NCBI GenBank assembly: GCA_963715675.1
Contig: OY970265.1
Location: 2,232,001 to 2,296,000, forward strand
Length of the DNA: 64,000 bases
Direction of reading: 5' to 3'
Source: DASVWZ01 sp963715675
Lineage (GTDB): Bacteria; Acidobacteriota; Terriglobia; Terriglobales; Acidobacteriaceae
The notes beneath the pieces were generated by a model. The model saw nothing but the letters and a program-made list of their open reading frames with translations. It was not told where the DNA came from and searched no databases. Shown here piece after piece: positions 1 to 8,463 of the stretch. Position 1 is the first letter of the stretch; each line of letters begins with the position of its first letter. A program made the position numbers and the translations under genes.

Positions 1-1
1 G

Positions 2-73
2 TACGCGACTTCGGGCGACGTTTCCGGCGACCGCGAACAGGTTGTAGGCTATGCAGGCGTGGTGGTGCGATAG
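2..73 (+). CDS. C-terminal fragment of an unknown protein cut by the window start
   Basis: An open frame runs in from the left edge and stops at TAG 71-73. It gives 23 residues ending in GYAGVVVR. The composition (GDVSGDRE, then a hydrophobic VVV) is protein-like, but the piece is too short to assign. It lies about 120 bases before dxs on the same strand, so it could be the gene preceding dxs. No function is proposed. Confidence 0.3.
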   Translation, partial: YATSGDVSGDREQVVGYAGVVVR

Positions 74-191
74 CCCGGCAACCGCGTGTCCTTCACCGGT
101 GTTCCACGCCAGAACGGTACGATGTTAACATTTGATTAAGCCAAAACCTTTCCCCACGCATCTTAATGAGAGACTTTCTTCGCCAATCTCT

Positions 192-2099
192 ATGGATCAT
201 TTACTGGATCACATTGATTCCCCTTGGGACGTAAAGCGTTTGTCCGTTCCTGAACTCGAGCAACTGGCGGCGGAAATCCGCGAAGAGCTGATTGCCGTGC
301 TTTCGAAGAACGGAGGCCATCTCGGACCTAACCTTGGCGTGGTCGAGCTCACCATCGCCATGCACTACGTTTTCAACACGCCAGAGGACCATTTCCTGTT
401 CGACGTCAGCCACCAGGCGTACGTGCACAAACTCTTGACTGGGCGCAGGGGGCAATTCCACACCATCCGCACCCCCGGCGGGCTCAATGGGTTCATGCTG
501 CGCACTGAAAGTCCGCACGATTGCTATGGAGCCGGCCACGCAGGTACTGCGCTCTCGGCGGCGCTCGGCATGGCGGTGGCACGCGACAAGATGGGCGGCA
601 AGGAGCACGTGGTGGCGCTGGCCGGCGACGCCGCTTTCACCTGCGGCACGACCTACGAGGCATTGAACAACATCGCGCAGCAGACCCGGCGGCTGATTGT
701 GGTGCTCAACGACAATGAATGGTCGATCGACAAGAATGTAGGGGCCATCGCCAGTTACCTGAACAAGATCGTGACTCACCCGAGGTACGATTTCCTGCAC
801 GACCGAGCGGCCGAGTTCGTGGAAAAAGTCGGCGGCAAGATCGCCCGGCAGATGGCCCGCAAGGCCGAAGGGGCGGCCAAGAGCATGTTGTGGCCGAGTG
901 TGCCATTCGAAGAGCTCGGCTTGCGTTACTACGGCCCGATTGACGGCCACAATATTTCGACGCTGATCAATACGTTTGAATTCCTCAAAACCCAGGACCG
1001 TCCGGTCCTGCTGCACGTCCTGACGCAAAAGGGCAAGGGATTTCCTCCGGCGCTCGAAAAGCAGAAGAAGTTCCATGGTCTGGGGCCGTATGACCCCGAA
1101 ACCGGTGAAACCAAGTCTCTGGCACAGCGCACCTATTCGGAAGTCTTCGCCGACACGCTGGTGAAACTGGCCGACAGCAATGACAAGGTCGTTGCCATTA
1201 CTGCGGCCATGCCCAACGGCACCGGCCTGGATCGTTTCCGTGCCCGGCATCCGCAGAAGTATTTCGACGTTGGCATTGCGGAAGAGCACGCAGTGCTGTT
1301 TGCCGCGGGCATGGCAACCAAGGGATTGAAGCCGTTCTGCGCCATTTACTCGACGTTTCTGCAGCGCGCATTTGACCAGATCGTCCACGATGTCTGTCTG
1401 CAGGAACTGCCGGTGGTGTTCTGCATGGACCGCGGCGGACTCTCCGGCGACGACGGCCCCACCCATCACGGGCTGTTCGACATCAGCTACTTGCGCGGAA
1501 TTCCCAACATCGTGCACATGATTCCCAAGGATGAAGATGAACTCGCCGACATGCTGTTCACCGCCATGTTGCACGACGGGCCGATTGCGGTGCGTTATCC
1601 GCGTGGAGTCGGACCGGGAACTCCGGTGAAAGATGTGCCGCGAGCCATTCCGATCGGCAAAGCCGAGGTTTTGCGGCACAGTGAAAATTGCCGCGTTGCC
1701 ATCTTTGCCTTGGGGGCGCTGGTGCCGATGGGTCAAGTCATCACCCGCAGACTGGAAGGCGAAGGCATTTCGACTTCGCTGATCAATGCGCGATTCACCA
1801 AGCCACTCGACGCGGAGATGTTGGAGTTTTATGCGCGGAGCGTGGATGTGATTTTGACCTTGGAAGACCATGTGCTGAAGGGCGGCTTTGGCAGCGCTGT
1901 GCTGGAAGGGCTGAACGAGGTCGGATTGGCAACCCCGGTAGTGCGCATCGGCTGGCCTGATCAGTTCATTGAGCACGGCAATCCCGAGGCACTGCGAAAA
2001 AAGTACGGCATCAGCGTGGAGACCGCGCTGGAGAAATTGCGGCCGTATCTGAAAGCCAGGGAACCTGAAGCGAAGACCAGCTCCGTGAGCGCGGGGTAA
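192..2099 (+). CDS. dxs: 1-deoxy-D-xylulose-5-phosphate synthase
   Basis: Condenses pyruvate with glyceraldehyde 3-phosphate using thiamine diphosphate, the first step of the MEP isoprenoid pathway, in the cytosol. At 635 residues it is full length. The start chosen is ATG 192 (MDHLLDHIDSPWDVKRL), the usual family N-terminus; a TTG at 132 would add 20 untypical residues. Visible motifs are GHAGTALSAALG, the ThDP/Mg site GDAAFTCG...NDNEWSIDKNVGAI, the transketolase pyrimidine domain with GIAEEHAV and DRGGLSGDDGPTHHG, and a C-terminal transketolase domain (LEDHVLKGGFGSAV). The common GDG of the ThDP motif is GDA here. A short unknown gene end lies upstream, and the next gene is convergent, so dxs appears to be the last gene of its unit. 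Confidence 0.96.
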   Translation: MDHLLDHIDSPWDVKRLSVPELEQLAAEIREELIAVLSKNGGHLGPNLGVVELTIAMHYVFNTPEDHFLFDVSHQAYVHKLLTGRRGQFHTIRTPGGLNGFMLRTESPHDCYGAGHAGTALSAALGMAVARDKMGGKEHVVALAGDAAFTCGTTYEALNNIAQQTRRLIVVLNDNEWSIDKNVGAIASYLNKIVTHPRYDFLHDRAAEFVEKVGGKIARQMARKAEGAAKSMLWPSVPFEELGLRYYGPIDGHNISTLINTFEFLKTQDRPVLLHVLTQKGKGFPPALEKQKKFHGLGPYDPETGETKSLAQRTYSEVFADTLVKLADSNDKVVAITAAMPNGTGLDRFRARHPQKYFDVGIAEEHAVLFAAGMATKGLKPFCAIYSTFLQRAFDQIVHDVCLQELPVVFCMDRGGLSGDDGPTHHGLFDISYLRGIPNIVHMIPKDEDELADMLFTAMLHDGPIAVRYPRGVGPGTPVKDVPRAIPIGKAEVLRHSENCRVAIFALGALVPMGQVITRRLEGEGISTSLINARFTKPLDAEMLEFYARSVDVILTLEDHVLKGGFGSAVLEGLNEVGLATPVVRIGWPDQFIEHGNPEALRKKYGISVETALEKLRPYLKAREPEAKTSSVSAG

Positions 2100-2114
2100 A
2101 CCAACCCCGGGTAG

Positions 2115-2840
2115 TTACTTCCCGCCGCTGCCAGTGTGCGCCAGCAGCCGCTGGGCGCGAGTGCGGGAGACATTCATGATTGTGGGGTCATCCGCGATCT
2201 TCCGCAGAATGGGCGCAGCCGCCGAAAGTTCCGACAGGCTGCCCGCGCCCGCCATCTCCTCCATGCGCTTCAGTTCCTGGTCCAGTGCAAGTTTCTGATA
2301 ACGCAGGTCGTATTCGAGGCGGCGGACAAACTCCAGCGTCCCCGACAGACTCTGAAAAATCGCGGTGAGATCCTGGATGGATGGGATCGGAGAGTAATTA
2401 TAGGATGCGTGCGTGCTGGTGCCGGGAGCTTTGTAACTCAGTGTCTTGGCGCCGGTCGAAGCCAAGTTTTTCTTCCCGGAGTCCAGTTCTTCCTCAAAAT
2501 AGCGGGCGCGCTTGGCCAAGTCGAAGATCCGGCCGGCAGTGGATTGCGAAACAGCAAAATCCGCGCGATAGACTTCAGATTCTCCGGCGGAGTGCGAATC
2601 GGAAGCGTCTTCGGAATCAGGCGACGACCGAGGTTCGGAACGCGAACTGTAGGAGCCGTGCCCATCGGACGAAACCGTAACCTCGTAGTGCGCCGGCTCC
2701 GAGCCTGGAAAGTCGCAGGTGAATGTGACTGTGGGAGGGACCTGCTGTGCCTGAATCAGAGGCAGCCACTGCAAAGCCAGAAAAAAACAGATCGCCCAGA
2801 CAGTGAGTCGGTACACACCAGCGCTACGGGAGACGCTCAT
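2115..2840 (-). CDS. Secreted hypothetical protein
   Basis: A 241-residue protein with an N-terminal signal peptide (hydrophobic stretch about residues 11-30, probable cleavage after IQA-Q). The mature part has a Ser/Asp/Glu-rich stretch around 60-85 and a helical C-terminal half (FVRRLEYDLRYQKLALDQELKRM). I do not recognise the family. It lies 49 bases downstream of ruvC on the same strand and may be co-transcribed, but nothing links the functions. It converges on dxs with only 15 bases between the stop codons. Confidence 0.75.
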   Translation of the reverse strand: MSVSRSAGVYRLTVWAICFFLALQWLPLIQAQQVPPTVTFTCDFPGSEPAHYEVTVSSDGHGSYSSRSEPRSSPDSEDASDSHSAGESEVYRADFAVSQSTAGRIFDLAKRARYFEEELDSGKKNLASTGAKTLSYKAPGTSTHASYNYSPIPSIQDLTAIFQSLSGTLEFVRRLEYDLRYQKLALDQELKRMEEMAGAGSLSELSAAAPILRKIADDPTIMNVSRTRAQRLLAHTGSGGK

Positions 2841-2889
2841 GATCTCAACCGATTATGCCAGTTTGGGCAGTTCCTCTGCTGAACTTCTA

Positions 2890-3393
2890 CTACTTCGCTG
2901 CCGCCTGTTGCCGTTCCTGAGTTGCGGAGGTATGCAGGTGGCAAATGGCGATGGCCAAGGCATCGGCGGCGTCATTGGGTTCGGGCGCCTCAGCCAGGTT
3001 TAGAAGCCGCATGACCATTTGCTGCACCTGTTGTTTCTCCGCCCTTCCGTAGCCCACCACCGCCGACTTTATGGACAGAGGTGAATACTCCGCCACTTTC
3101 AATCCGGCAGAGGATGCCGCCAGCATGGCGACTCCGCGCACCTGACCCAGCTTGATCGCCGACTTGGCATTGGCCGCGTAGAACACGTCTTCAATGGCTA
3201 CGTTGTCCGGTTGGTGGTCCGCGATGACCGCGCCGAGCCTACTGAAAACAGTCGCAAGACGCCCGGCCATGGATTCGCGCGGGGAAAGCTTGATTGCCCC
3301 ATAGCTCACACAAAGGAGTGTGCCGTCGTGGCCCAGTTCAACCACGCCGTAGCCTGTGCACTCCGTGCCGCAATCGATCCCGAGAACGCGCAT
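2890..3393 (-). CDS. ruvC: Crossover junction endodeoxyribonuclease RuvC
   Basis: Holliday-junction resolvase that cleaves four-way junctions with RuvAB during recombination repair. The start is the ATG at 3393 (MRVLGIDCGTECTGYG), giving 167 residues, the normal size; an upstream extension to 3426 adds 11 untypical residues. Acidic catalytic residues are visible: Asp7 in GIDCG, Glu68 in AIEDVFYAANAKSAIKLGQVRG, and Asp141/Asp144 in the C-terminal DAADALAIAICH motif. ruvA and ruvB are not adjacent. It follows the cstA unit by 64 bases on the same strand and is followed by a secreted hypothetical. Confidence 0.95.
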   Translation of the reverse strand: MRVLGIDCGTECTGYGVVELGHDGTLLCVSYGAIKLSPRESMAGRLATVFSRLGAVIADHQPDNVAIEDVFYAANAKSAIKLGQVRGVAMLAASSAGLKVAEYSPLSIKSAVVGYGRAEKQQVQQMVMRLLNLAEAPEPNDAADALAIAICHLHTSATQERQQAAAK

Positions 3394-3457
3394 CGAGAAA
3401 AGTGTACCGCTTCCGGTGGCCGACACCTAGTGTTTGCGTCCCCACGTCCGGACCCAC

Positions 3458-3649
3458 TCAGCAGCATCTTGCGCGGGGCGTCCCCGCAGCCTCACGATCG
3501 CGCACAAACTTGGCATAACTCTCGCGGGAAGGCGCGGCTTGCCGTTGAACCAGAAACCTTTCATAGGCGGCTTCGTCGAAAATCTCTCGCAGCGCAGATC
3601 GAAGCAGCGCAACACCGCGGAGAAACCAGGATTGCCGGCCTTCTCTCAT
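3458..3649 (-). CDS. CstA-associated small protein, YbdD/YjiX (DUF466) family
   Basis: A 63-residue protein, MREGRQSWF...CC. The core ALLRSALREIFDEAAYERFLVQRQ and the tail ending in Cys-Cys match the YbdD/YjiX family, which is encoded next to carbon-starvation transporters. The start ATG 3647-3649 overlaps the cstA stop as ATGA, so the two genes are translationally coupled. Known homologues are required partners of CstA/BtsT-type carriers. The terminal Cys pair is conserved in the family and may bind metal or respond to redox state (inference). A longer reading to 3775 would run inside cstA and is not needed. Confidence 0.85.
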   Translation of the reverse strand: MREGRQSWFLRGVALLRSALREIFDEAAYERFLVQRQAAPSRESYAKFVRDREAAGTPRARCC

Positions 3650-5706
3650 CCCTGTTCCTCCAGCGCGAAGCGCGATGTCACAAACGGCGCTTCCGTGACC
3701 ACCGCCGGCTTGCGTCCCAACAGCACGCTCGCCCAAACCATCGCCGACTCGATCAGAATCATGGTCACCAGGCACACCAGCACTCCCGCAACCGCGGCAT
3801 CCAGGCGGTCGTTAAAGATGAGGCGCGCGGTCTCAGGGCCCGGCGCAGAAGAAGTTGCCAGGAGGCGCGCATGCGCCAGAAATCCGATGCGGACATTCGC
3901 ATCGAAAATCTTGTGCCACGCCGCAGTGAAGGTGACGGCGACCAGCCATACCAGGGGCATCAGGGTCACGGCGGCGTAGCGCTCGCGGCCCATCCTGATG
4001 ATGATGGTCGTAGCCACGGACAGGGCAACCGTCGCCAGCAATTGATTGCAGATGCCGAACAACGGCCATAACGAATTGATTCCTCCAAGTGGATCCTTTA
4101 CGCCCATCCAAAGGAAGTATCCCCAGGCCCCCACGATCAGCGCGCTCGTCGCCAGAATGCTGGGATACCAACTGGTTCGGCCCAGCGGCTTCCAGATGTG
4201 CCCCAGCGCTTCCTGTACCATGAAGCGGCCGACGCGAGTGCCGGCATCGAGCACCGTCAGAATGAACAGCGCCTCAAACATGATGGCGAAGTGATACCAC
4301 ACCGCCATTACGGCCTGGCCGCCGAGACTGTTGGAAAAGATGTTGGCCATCCCCACGGCAAAAGCCGGCGCTCCGCCGGTGCGATTGAACAGCGTCTGCT
4401 CGCCCACGGCCTGCGCCAGAGAATGCATCTGCGCCGCCGTGACCGGAAATCCCCATTGGCTGATCGTAGCCGCCGCTGCTTCCGGAGCTTGCCCGATCAC
4501 ACCCGCGGGGCTGTTAATGGCAAAGTACACTCCCGGCTGCAGAACACAGGCAGCAATCATCGCCATAATACCCACCAGCGACTCGCACATCATGGCGCCG
4601 TAACCGACCATGCGGGTTTCGCTTTCGCGGCGAATCAGCTTGGGCGAGGTGCCGCTGGAGATCAGGGAATGGAACCCGCTGATGGCTCCACAGGCAATCG
4701 TGATAAAGGCAAAAGGAAAGAGCTTTCCCGCAAACACCGGGCCGGTGCCATCGGTGAACCGGGTGAGCGGTGGCATGTGCAGGGCGGGGCGGAAAACAAT
4801 GATCCCCGCAGCCAACACCCCGATGGTTCCCAGCTTCACGAAGGTGCTGAGGTAATCCCGGGGGGCCAGCAGCAGCCAAACCGGAAGAGCCGAAGCCGCA
4901 AATGCGTAGAAGATAATCAGAATTGCCAGTGCGGGCGCACTGTAGGTAAACATGCGCGCCAGCGACGGGCTTTGTGCGACCCATTGCCCACCGATCACCG
5001 CAGCGACCACCAGCACGAATCCGAGCAACGATGTCTCGATGACTTTGCCGGGGCGCAGGCGCCGTAAGTAGACGCCCATCAGTAGCGCAATCGGGATGGT
5101 CATCGCAATGGTGAAGGTGCCCCAGGGACTCGACTTCAGGGCGTTCACCACAATCAAGGCAGTCGCGCCGGACAGCACCACCAGGATGCTGATCACCGCA
5201 AGGTAAGCGACAAAACCGCCGACTTTCCCAATTTCCTGTCGCGCCATTGCCGTCACCGACTTGCCGTCGCGGCGTACCGAGAAAAGAAGAATGACGAAAT
5301 CCTGCACACAACCGCCAAACACCGCGCCGACCAGAATCCAAAGCGTTCCCGGCAAATACCCGAACTGCGCAGCCAGCACCGGCCCTACCAGAGGCCCGGG
5401 GCCGGCGATGGCCGCGAAGTGGTGGCCGAACACCACCCACTTGTTGGTGGGGACAAAGTCGCGGCCGTTCTCCAGTCGCTCGGCCGGAGTAGCCCGCAAC
5501 CCGTCGAGCGCCAGCACCTTCGCCGCAACAAACCTACTGTAGAACCGGTAGCCCAGCGCGTAGGAGCACACCGCCGCCACCACCAGCCACATCGCGCTGA
5601 TCTGTTCGCCACGGTGCAGGGCGATCGTGCCCACGGCCAACGCGCCAAGCACTGCGATGGCGAACCACATGGAAAACCGGACGGACTGGGGCAGATTTTT
5701 CATCAC
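3646..5706 (-). CDS. cstA: Carbon starvation protein A, pyruvate/peptide transporter
   Basis: A polytopic inner-membrane carrier of 686 residues, close to E. coli CstA (about 700), with at least 15 hydrophobic segments. Characteristic stretches are FGHHFAAIAGPGPLVGPVLAAQFGYLPG near residue 95 and the AISGFHSLISSGTSPKLI motif near 340. The family imports peptides or pyruvate under carbon limitation. The start is MMKNLPQ, one base after the stop of the upstream membrane-protein gene, and the stop overlaps the DUF466 start, so it sits in a tight leftward unit. No cAMP-CRP site is obvious. Confidence 0.95.
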   Translation of the reverse strand: MMKNLPQSVRFSMWFAIAVLGALAVGTIALHRGEQISAMWLVVAAVCSYALGYRFYSRFVAAKVLALDGLRATPAERLENGRDFVPTNKWVVFGHHFAAIAGPGPLVGPVLAAQFGYLPGTLWILVGAVFGGCVQDFVILLFSVRRDGKSVTAMARQEIGKVGGFVAYLAVISILVVLSGATALIVVNALKSSPWGTFTIAMTIPIALLMGVYLRRLRPGKVIETSLLGFVLVVAAVIGGQWVAQSPSLARMFTYSAPALAILIIFYAFAASALPVWLLLAPRDYLSTFVKLGTIGVLAAGIIVFRPALHMPPLTRFTDGTGPVFAGKLFPFAFITIACGAISGFHSLISSGTSPKLIRRESETRMVGYGAMMCESLVGIMAMIAACVLQPGVYFAINSPAGVIGQAPEAAAATISQWGFPVTAAQMHSLAQAVGEQTLFNRTGGAPAFAVGMANIFSNSLGGQAVMAVWYHFAIMFEALFILTVLDAGTRVGRFMVQEALGHIWKPLGRTSWYPSILATSALIVGAWGYFLWMGVKDPLGGINSLWPLFGICNQLLATVALSVATTIIIRMGRERYAAVTLMPLVWLVAVTFTAAWHKIFDANVRIGFLAHARLLATSSAPGPETARLIFNDRLDAAVAGVLVCLVTMILIESAMVWASVLLGRKPAVVTEAPFVTSRFALEEQG

Positions 5707-5707
5707 T

Positions 5708-7177
5708 TCAAGGTTCCCGGTTCACCATCCCAATGTCATCGCCCGCATGCAACTCGCGCCAGCAGACCCGGTCGTGCACCGGTCCGCATGAATATACGAG
5801 AAAAAGCGGCAGATCGCGAGCCTGAACGCGGTACGTACCGGTTTCGACCTGGTAAACGTCGGCGTAGTCGCTCATCACAAACTCGTTTCCATCGGCTGCA
5901 CGGATTCGGAATTGCCGGGATCCTGGCTCATAGTTTCCGTAGCTGAAGCAGTGTCCAATGCACGGGCGGTCAACGAAATGCCAAAGAGGGTTGGCGCGAG
6001 TGGAAGTGGTTAGAAATAATCCGATCACCCGGGACCCGGACGGGAAGGCTCTTACCGCCGCGTCCACTTGATCTTCCATCCGGTTTAACCTCCGCGCGTC
6101 GTGGAAGACAAAAGCAAAGAAAATGATCGCGGTCCCGACAAGAGCGACTTTCTCAACATTTCTAAGGAGTACCTGCGACAGCAGAGCGCATAACAGGATT
6201 CCGGCTGCCAGAGACAAGCGGGTAGTGATGTAGCTGAAGGGCCTGGCATATTGAGGAAATGCGACCGCGGCGGGGATCACTACTACTGCTGCCGCCGTAA
6301 GCACCCAAAGGTGAACGTAGATGTCCGAAAGCAAGTCTGCCCAGCTCCGTCTCTTCACGAAACGGCGCAAAAGCAACATCCAAAGGGTGAGCAGGAGCGC
6401 GAAAGGTAGCACATATTTGTCATCCAACAGCAGCGACTGGCTCGCGCCCGTCACAAAGACAAGCTGTCCAATTGACCAGAAAGTCTGGTAGTGATGGGCC
6501 AGAACAAAATGTCCAGCCCCTAGGGCGATTAGTCCCTCCACCAACAACCTGCCTCGCCGCCCGGACGGAAGACGCTCGGCGATGCAGGCATAGACGATTA
6601 AACCCAAGGCCCAGGCGACCGGAAGGGGATGGGCGATCCAGGCCAAAAGCAGTAAGGGCGCAAAAAGAACCCGGCAAAGCCAATCGGTCGACAGGAAGAT
6701 CGCCAGATACCACAGACAGATTCCCATCGCGATCTGGAAGTTGAAGAAGCCAAGATGGAAAGTGAAGCCGTAGGCGAAGATCGCCACACAGGGGATCACG
6801 AGCCATGGATTCTGATTTCTGCCCCGAGAGATGAAGCGAATCGCTCCGGAAGCAAAGATCAGCACCGCAACCGCAACCGCCACGCGCTGCGCCGCAGCCA
6901 TTCCAATGTGGGAGTAGAGAAACGTCAACAGCAGATCGAACAGCACGTTGTTCCACTGACGGGTGATCCACAGTCCAGGCAACAGGCCTTCGGAAATCCG
7001 CGAGGCCAGCCAGGCGTTATAGGCGTGGCTGGCAAGGTCCCCCGCCTGAATGCGGGACTGCCAGAAACAAGGAACCACCAGCAGCATTCCGATCAGCGCG
7101 ATCCTCAGACTGCGCGGCAGACGGAGGGCTTTTGCCGGTCCAGGCTCGCGGAATTGGATCGCCGGGCGGTCAGTCAT
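5708..7177 (-). CDS. Polytopic membrane protein, GT-C-like, function unknown
   Basis: A 489-residue protein with roughly 10-11 membrane segments and a soluble C-terminal region of about 110 residues (from FPSGSRVIGLFL). The first periplasmic loop after TM1 has acidic and aromatic residues (QAGDLASHAYNAWLA), as in GT-C glycosyltransferases that use lipid-linked sugars, but the family is not certain. Its start overlaps the stop of the upstream GT87 gene by 8 bases, and its stop abuts cstA, so the three are probably co-transcribed. A role in cell-envelope glycosylation is inference. Confidence 0.75.
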   Translation of the reverse strand: MTDRPAIQFREPGPAKALRLPRSLRIALIGMLLVVPCFWQSRIQAGDLASHAYNAWLASRISEGLLPGLWITRQWNNVLFDLLLTFLYSHIGMAAAQRVAVAVAVLIFASGAIRFISRGRNQNPWLVIPCVAIFAYGFTFHLGFFNFQIAMGICLWYLAIFLSTDWLCRVLFAPLLLLAWIAHPLPVAWALGLIVYACIAERLPSGRRGRLLVEGLIALGAGHFVLAHHYQTFWSIGQLVFVTGASQSLLLDDKYVLPFALLLTLWMLLLRRFVKRRSWADLLSDIYVHLWVLTAAAVVVIPAAVAFPQYARPFSYITTRLSLAAGILLCALLSQVLLRNVEKVALVGTAIIFFAFVFHDARRLNRMEDQVDAAVRAFPSGSRVIGLFLTTSTRANPLWHFVDRPCIGHCFSYGNYEPGSRQFRIRAADGNEFVMSDYADVYQVETGTYRVQARDLPLFLVYSCGPVHDRVCWRELHAGDDIGMVNREP

Positions 7178-8378
7178 ACTGGGGCAAGATCCTTGTCGCC
7201 CGCCGCAATTCCAGGCACGCGCAAACGAACAAGATGATTAAAGGGATACTGGTAAGACTGTAAAGGTGGCACGCACTTAAGATGATATGCAGGGGAGGCA
7301 GGAATAGGAATGCCGCACTGGCGATCATACAGTTTCGCAATGGGGCGGGCATGGCAGGAGTCACCAGGAGATGCTGCACGATCAAGGCCAAGGGGAACAA
7401 CAGGAACGACAAGTCATGCGGGCTAAGGTGGTAACTTACGAGTGGCGCAGCCAACCAGAACGCAGCAACGATTAAATCAAGATGGTTGCCGGAGGTCCGG
7501 CCGGAGCCGAAGCACAGCCAGGCGGGTACCAGAACGGTTGTGATCGAGAGGACGATTATAACTATGAATCCAGCGGATCCACCGATCCCGCAAAGGGCCA
7601 CCAATCCCCGAAGATTGGCCATTTGATCCGGGTGGATGCCGTTGAGGGGGAGTCCGCTGATCTCATTCAGGAAGCCCCGGTAGGAAGTCACGAAGTGCGG
7701 ACCGCAGATGCCGACACAGGCGGCCAGCAAACCCAACGCACCACCGGCGAACGCCGACAGCGCTCGCGTTCTTCTCAGGCAAAAAAGCATAAGGACCAGG
7801 GTTAGCAGCAAATGGAACTTGAACAGCCCGCAAGCCAACAGGCAGCCTGCGCTAAGGTCGCTGTTGCGCCTGAGGGCAAGGATAGAACTCGTTGCCAGCA
7901 CCAGCAAAAGCAGCGAATCCTGCCCCTGGAAGAAGTTGAGCATCACGGAAGGAAAAAGAAGCGGCAGCAGGGCCAGGAGCGGCCATCTCCACCGTTTCAA
8001 TACGCTCCGGCTCAGCAGCACGGAGAACAGGGCCAGGAGTCCGGCATTCATTCCGCACCAGAGGGTGTAGGCCGCTTTCAGGGAAAATAGCGCGCCGGGC
8101 AGGTAAATCAGGGTTTCGTAGGCCGGGTGATAGAAGTACGTCCCCATCCGGCCGCAACATTGTTCTTGGAACAACTCCTGGGTCTGGCGATCGTAAAGCT
8201 GGTGGCCGTCTCCCTGGAGGACGATCCTGGCTGCCGCATAGAAGTCGGGGAAATCCGCGCCTTGCTGCCTGGCGGGAAAGCTTGCACTGAAGAAATGCAC
8301 AACATATGCGAGGGCGAGGATCGACAGAATGCCGGGAATCCTCCGACGCCAAACCGGTTGCCCTTCCTCTCCAAGCAT
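7170..8378 (-). CDS. GT87 (DUF2029)-type membrane glycosyltransferase, copy 1
   Basis: A 402-residue polytopic protein (about 9-10 hydrophobic segments) with the DUF2029/GT87 hallmarks. These are a first loop DFPDFYAAARIVLQGDGHQLYD after TM1, FFQGQDSLLLL in mid-protein, FKFHLLLTL, and PDQMANLRGL. Members transfer mannose or arabinose from polyprenyl-phosphate donors in actinobacteria; the substrate here is unknown. A paralogue with the same motifs in the same order starts 85 bases away on the opposite strand (8464-9738). The downstream gene overlaps by 8 bases. Confidence 0.8.
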   Translation of the reverse strand: MLGEEGQPVWRRRIPGILSILALAYVVHFFSASFPARQQGADFPDFYAAARIVLQGDGHQLYDRQTQELFQEQCCGRMGTYFYHPAYETLIYLPGALFSLKAAYTLWCGMNAGLLALFSVLLSRSVLKRWRWPLLALLPLLFPSVMLNFFQGQDSLLLLVLATSSILALRRNSDLSAGCLLACGLFKFHLLLTLVLMLFCLRRTRALSAFAGGALGLLAACVGICGPHFVTSYRGFLNEISGLPLNGIHPDQMANLRGLVALCGIGGSAGFIVIIVLSITTVLVPAWLCFGSGRTSGNHLDLIVAAFWLAAPLVSYHLSPHDLSFLLFPLALIVQHLLVTPAMPAPLRNCMIASAAFLFLPPLHIILSACHLYSLTSIPLIILFVCACLELRRATRILPQYD

Positions 8379-8463
8379 TTGTTCTGTAGTGTAATGGCGG
8401 GATAATTTTTACGCATTGCCTTGGCAGGAACATGAGCGTCTCGGACCATGATGCTGCCCTGGT

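Noticed and set aside
201..1976. 591-residue open frame antisense to dxs
   Set aside because: It is a shadow of the GC-rich dxs frame; the translation is His/Arg/Gln-rich without family motifs, and dxs itself is unmistakable.
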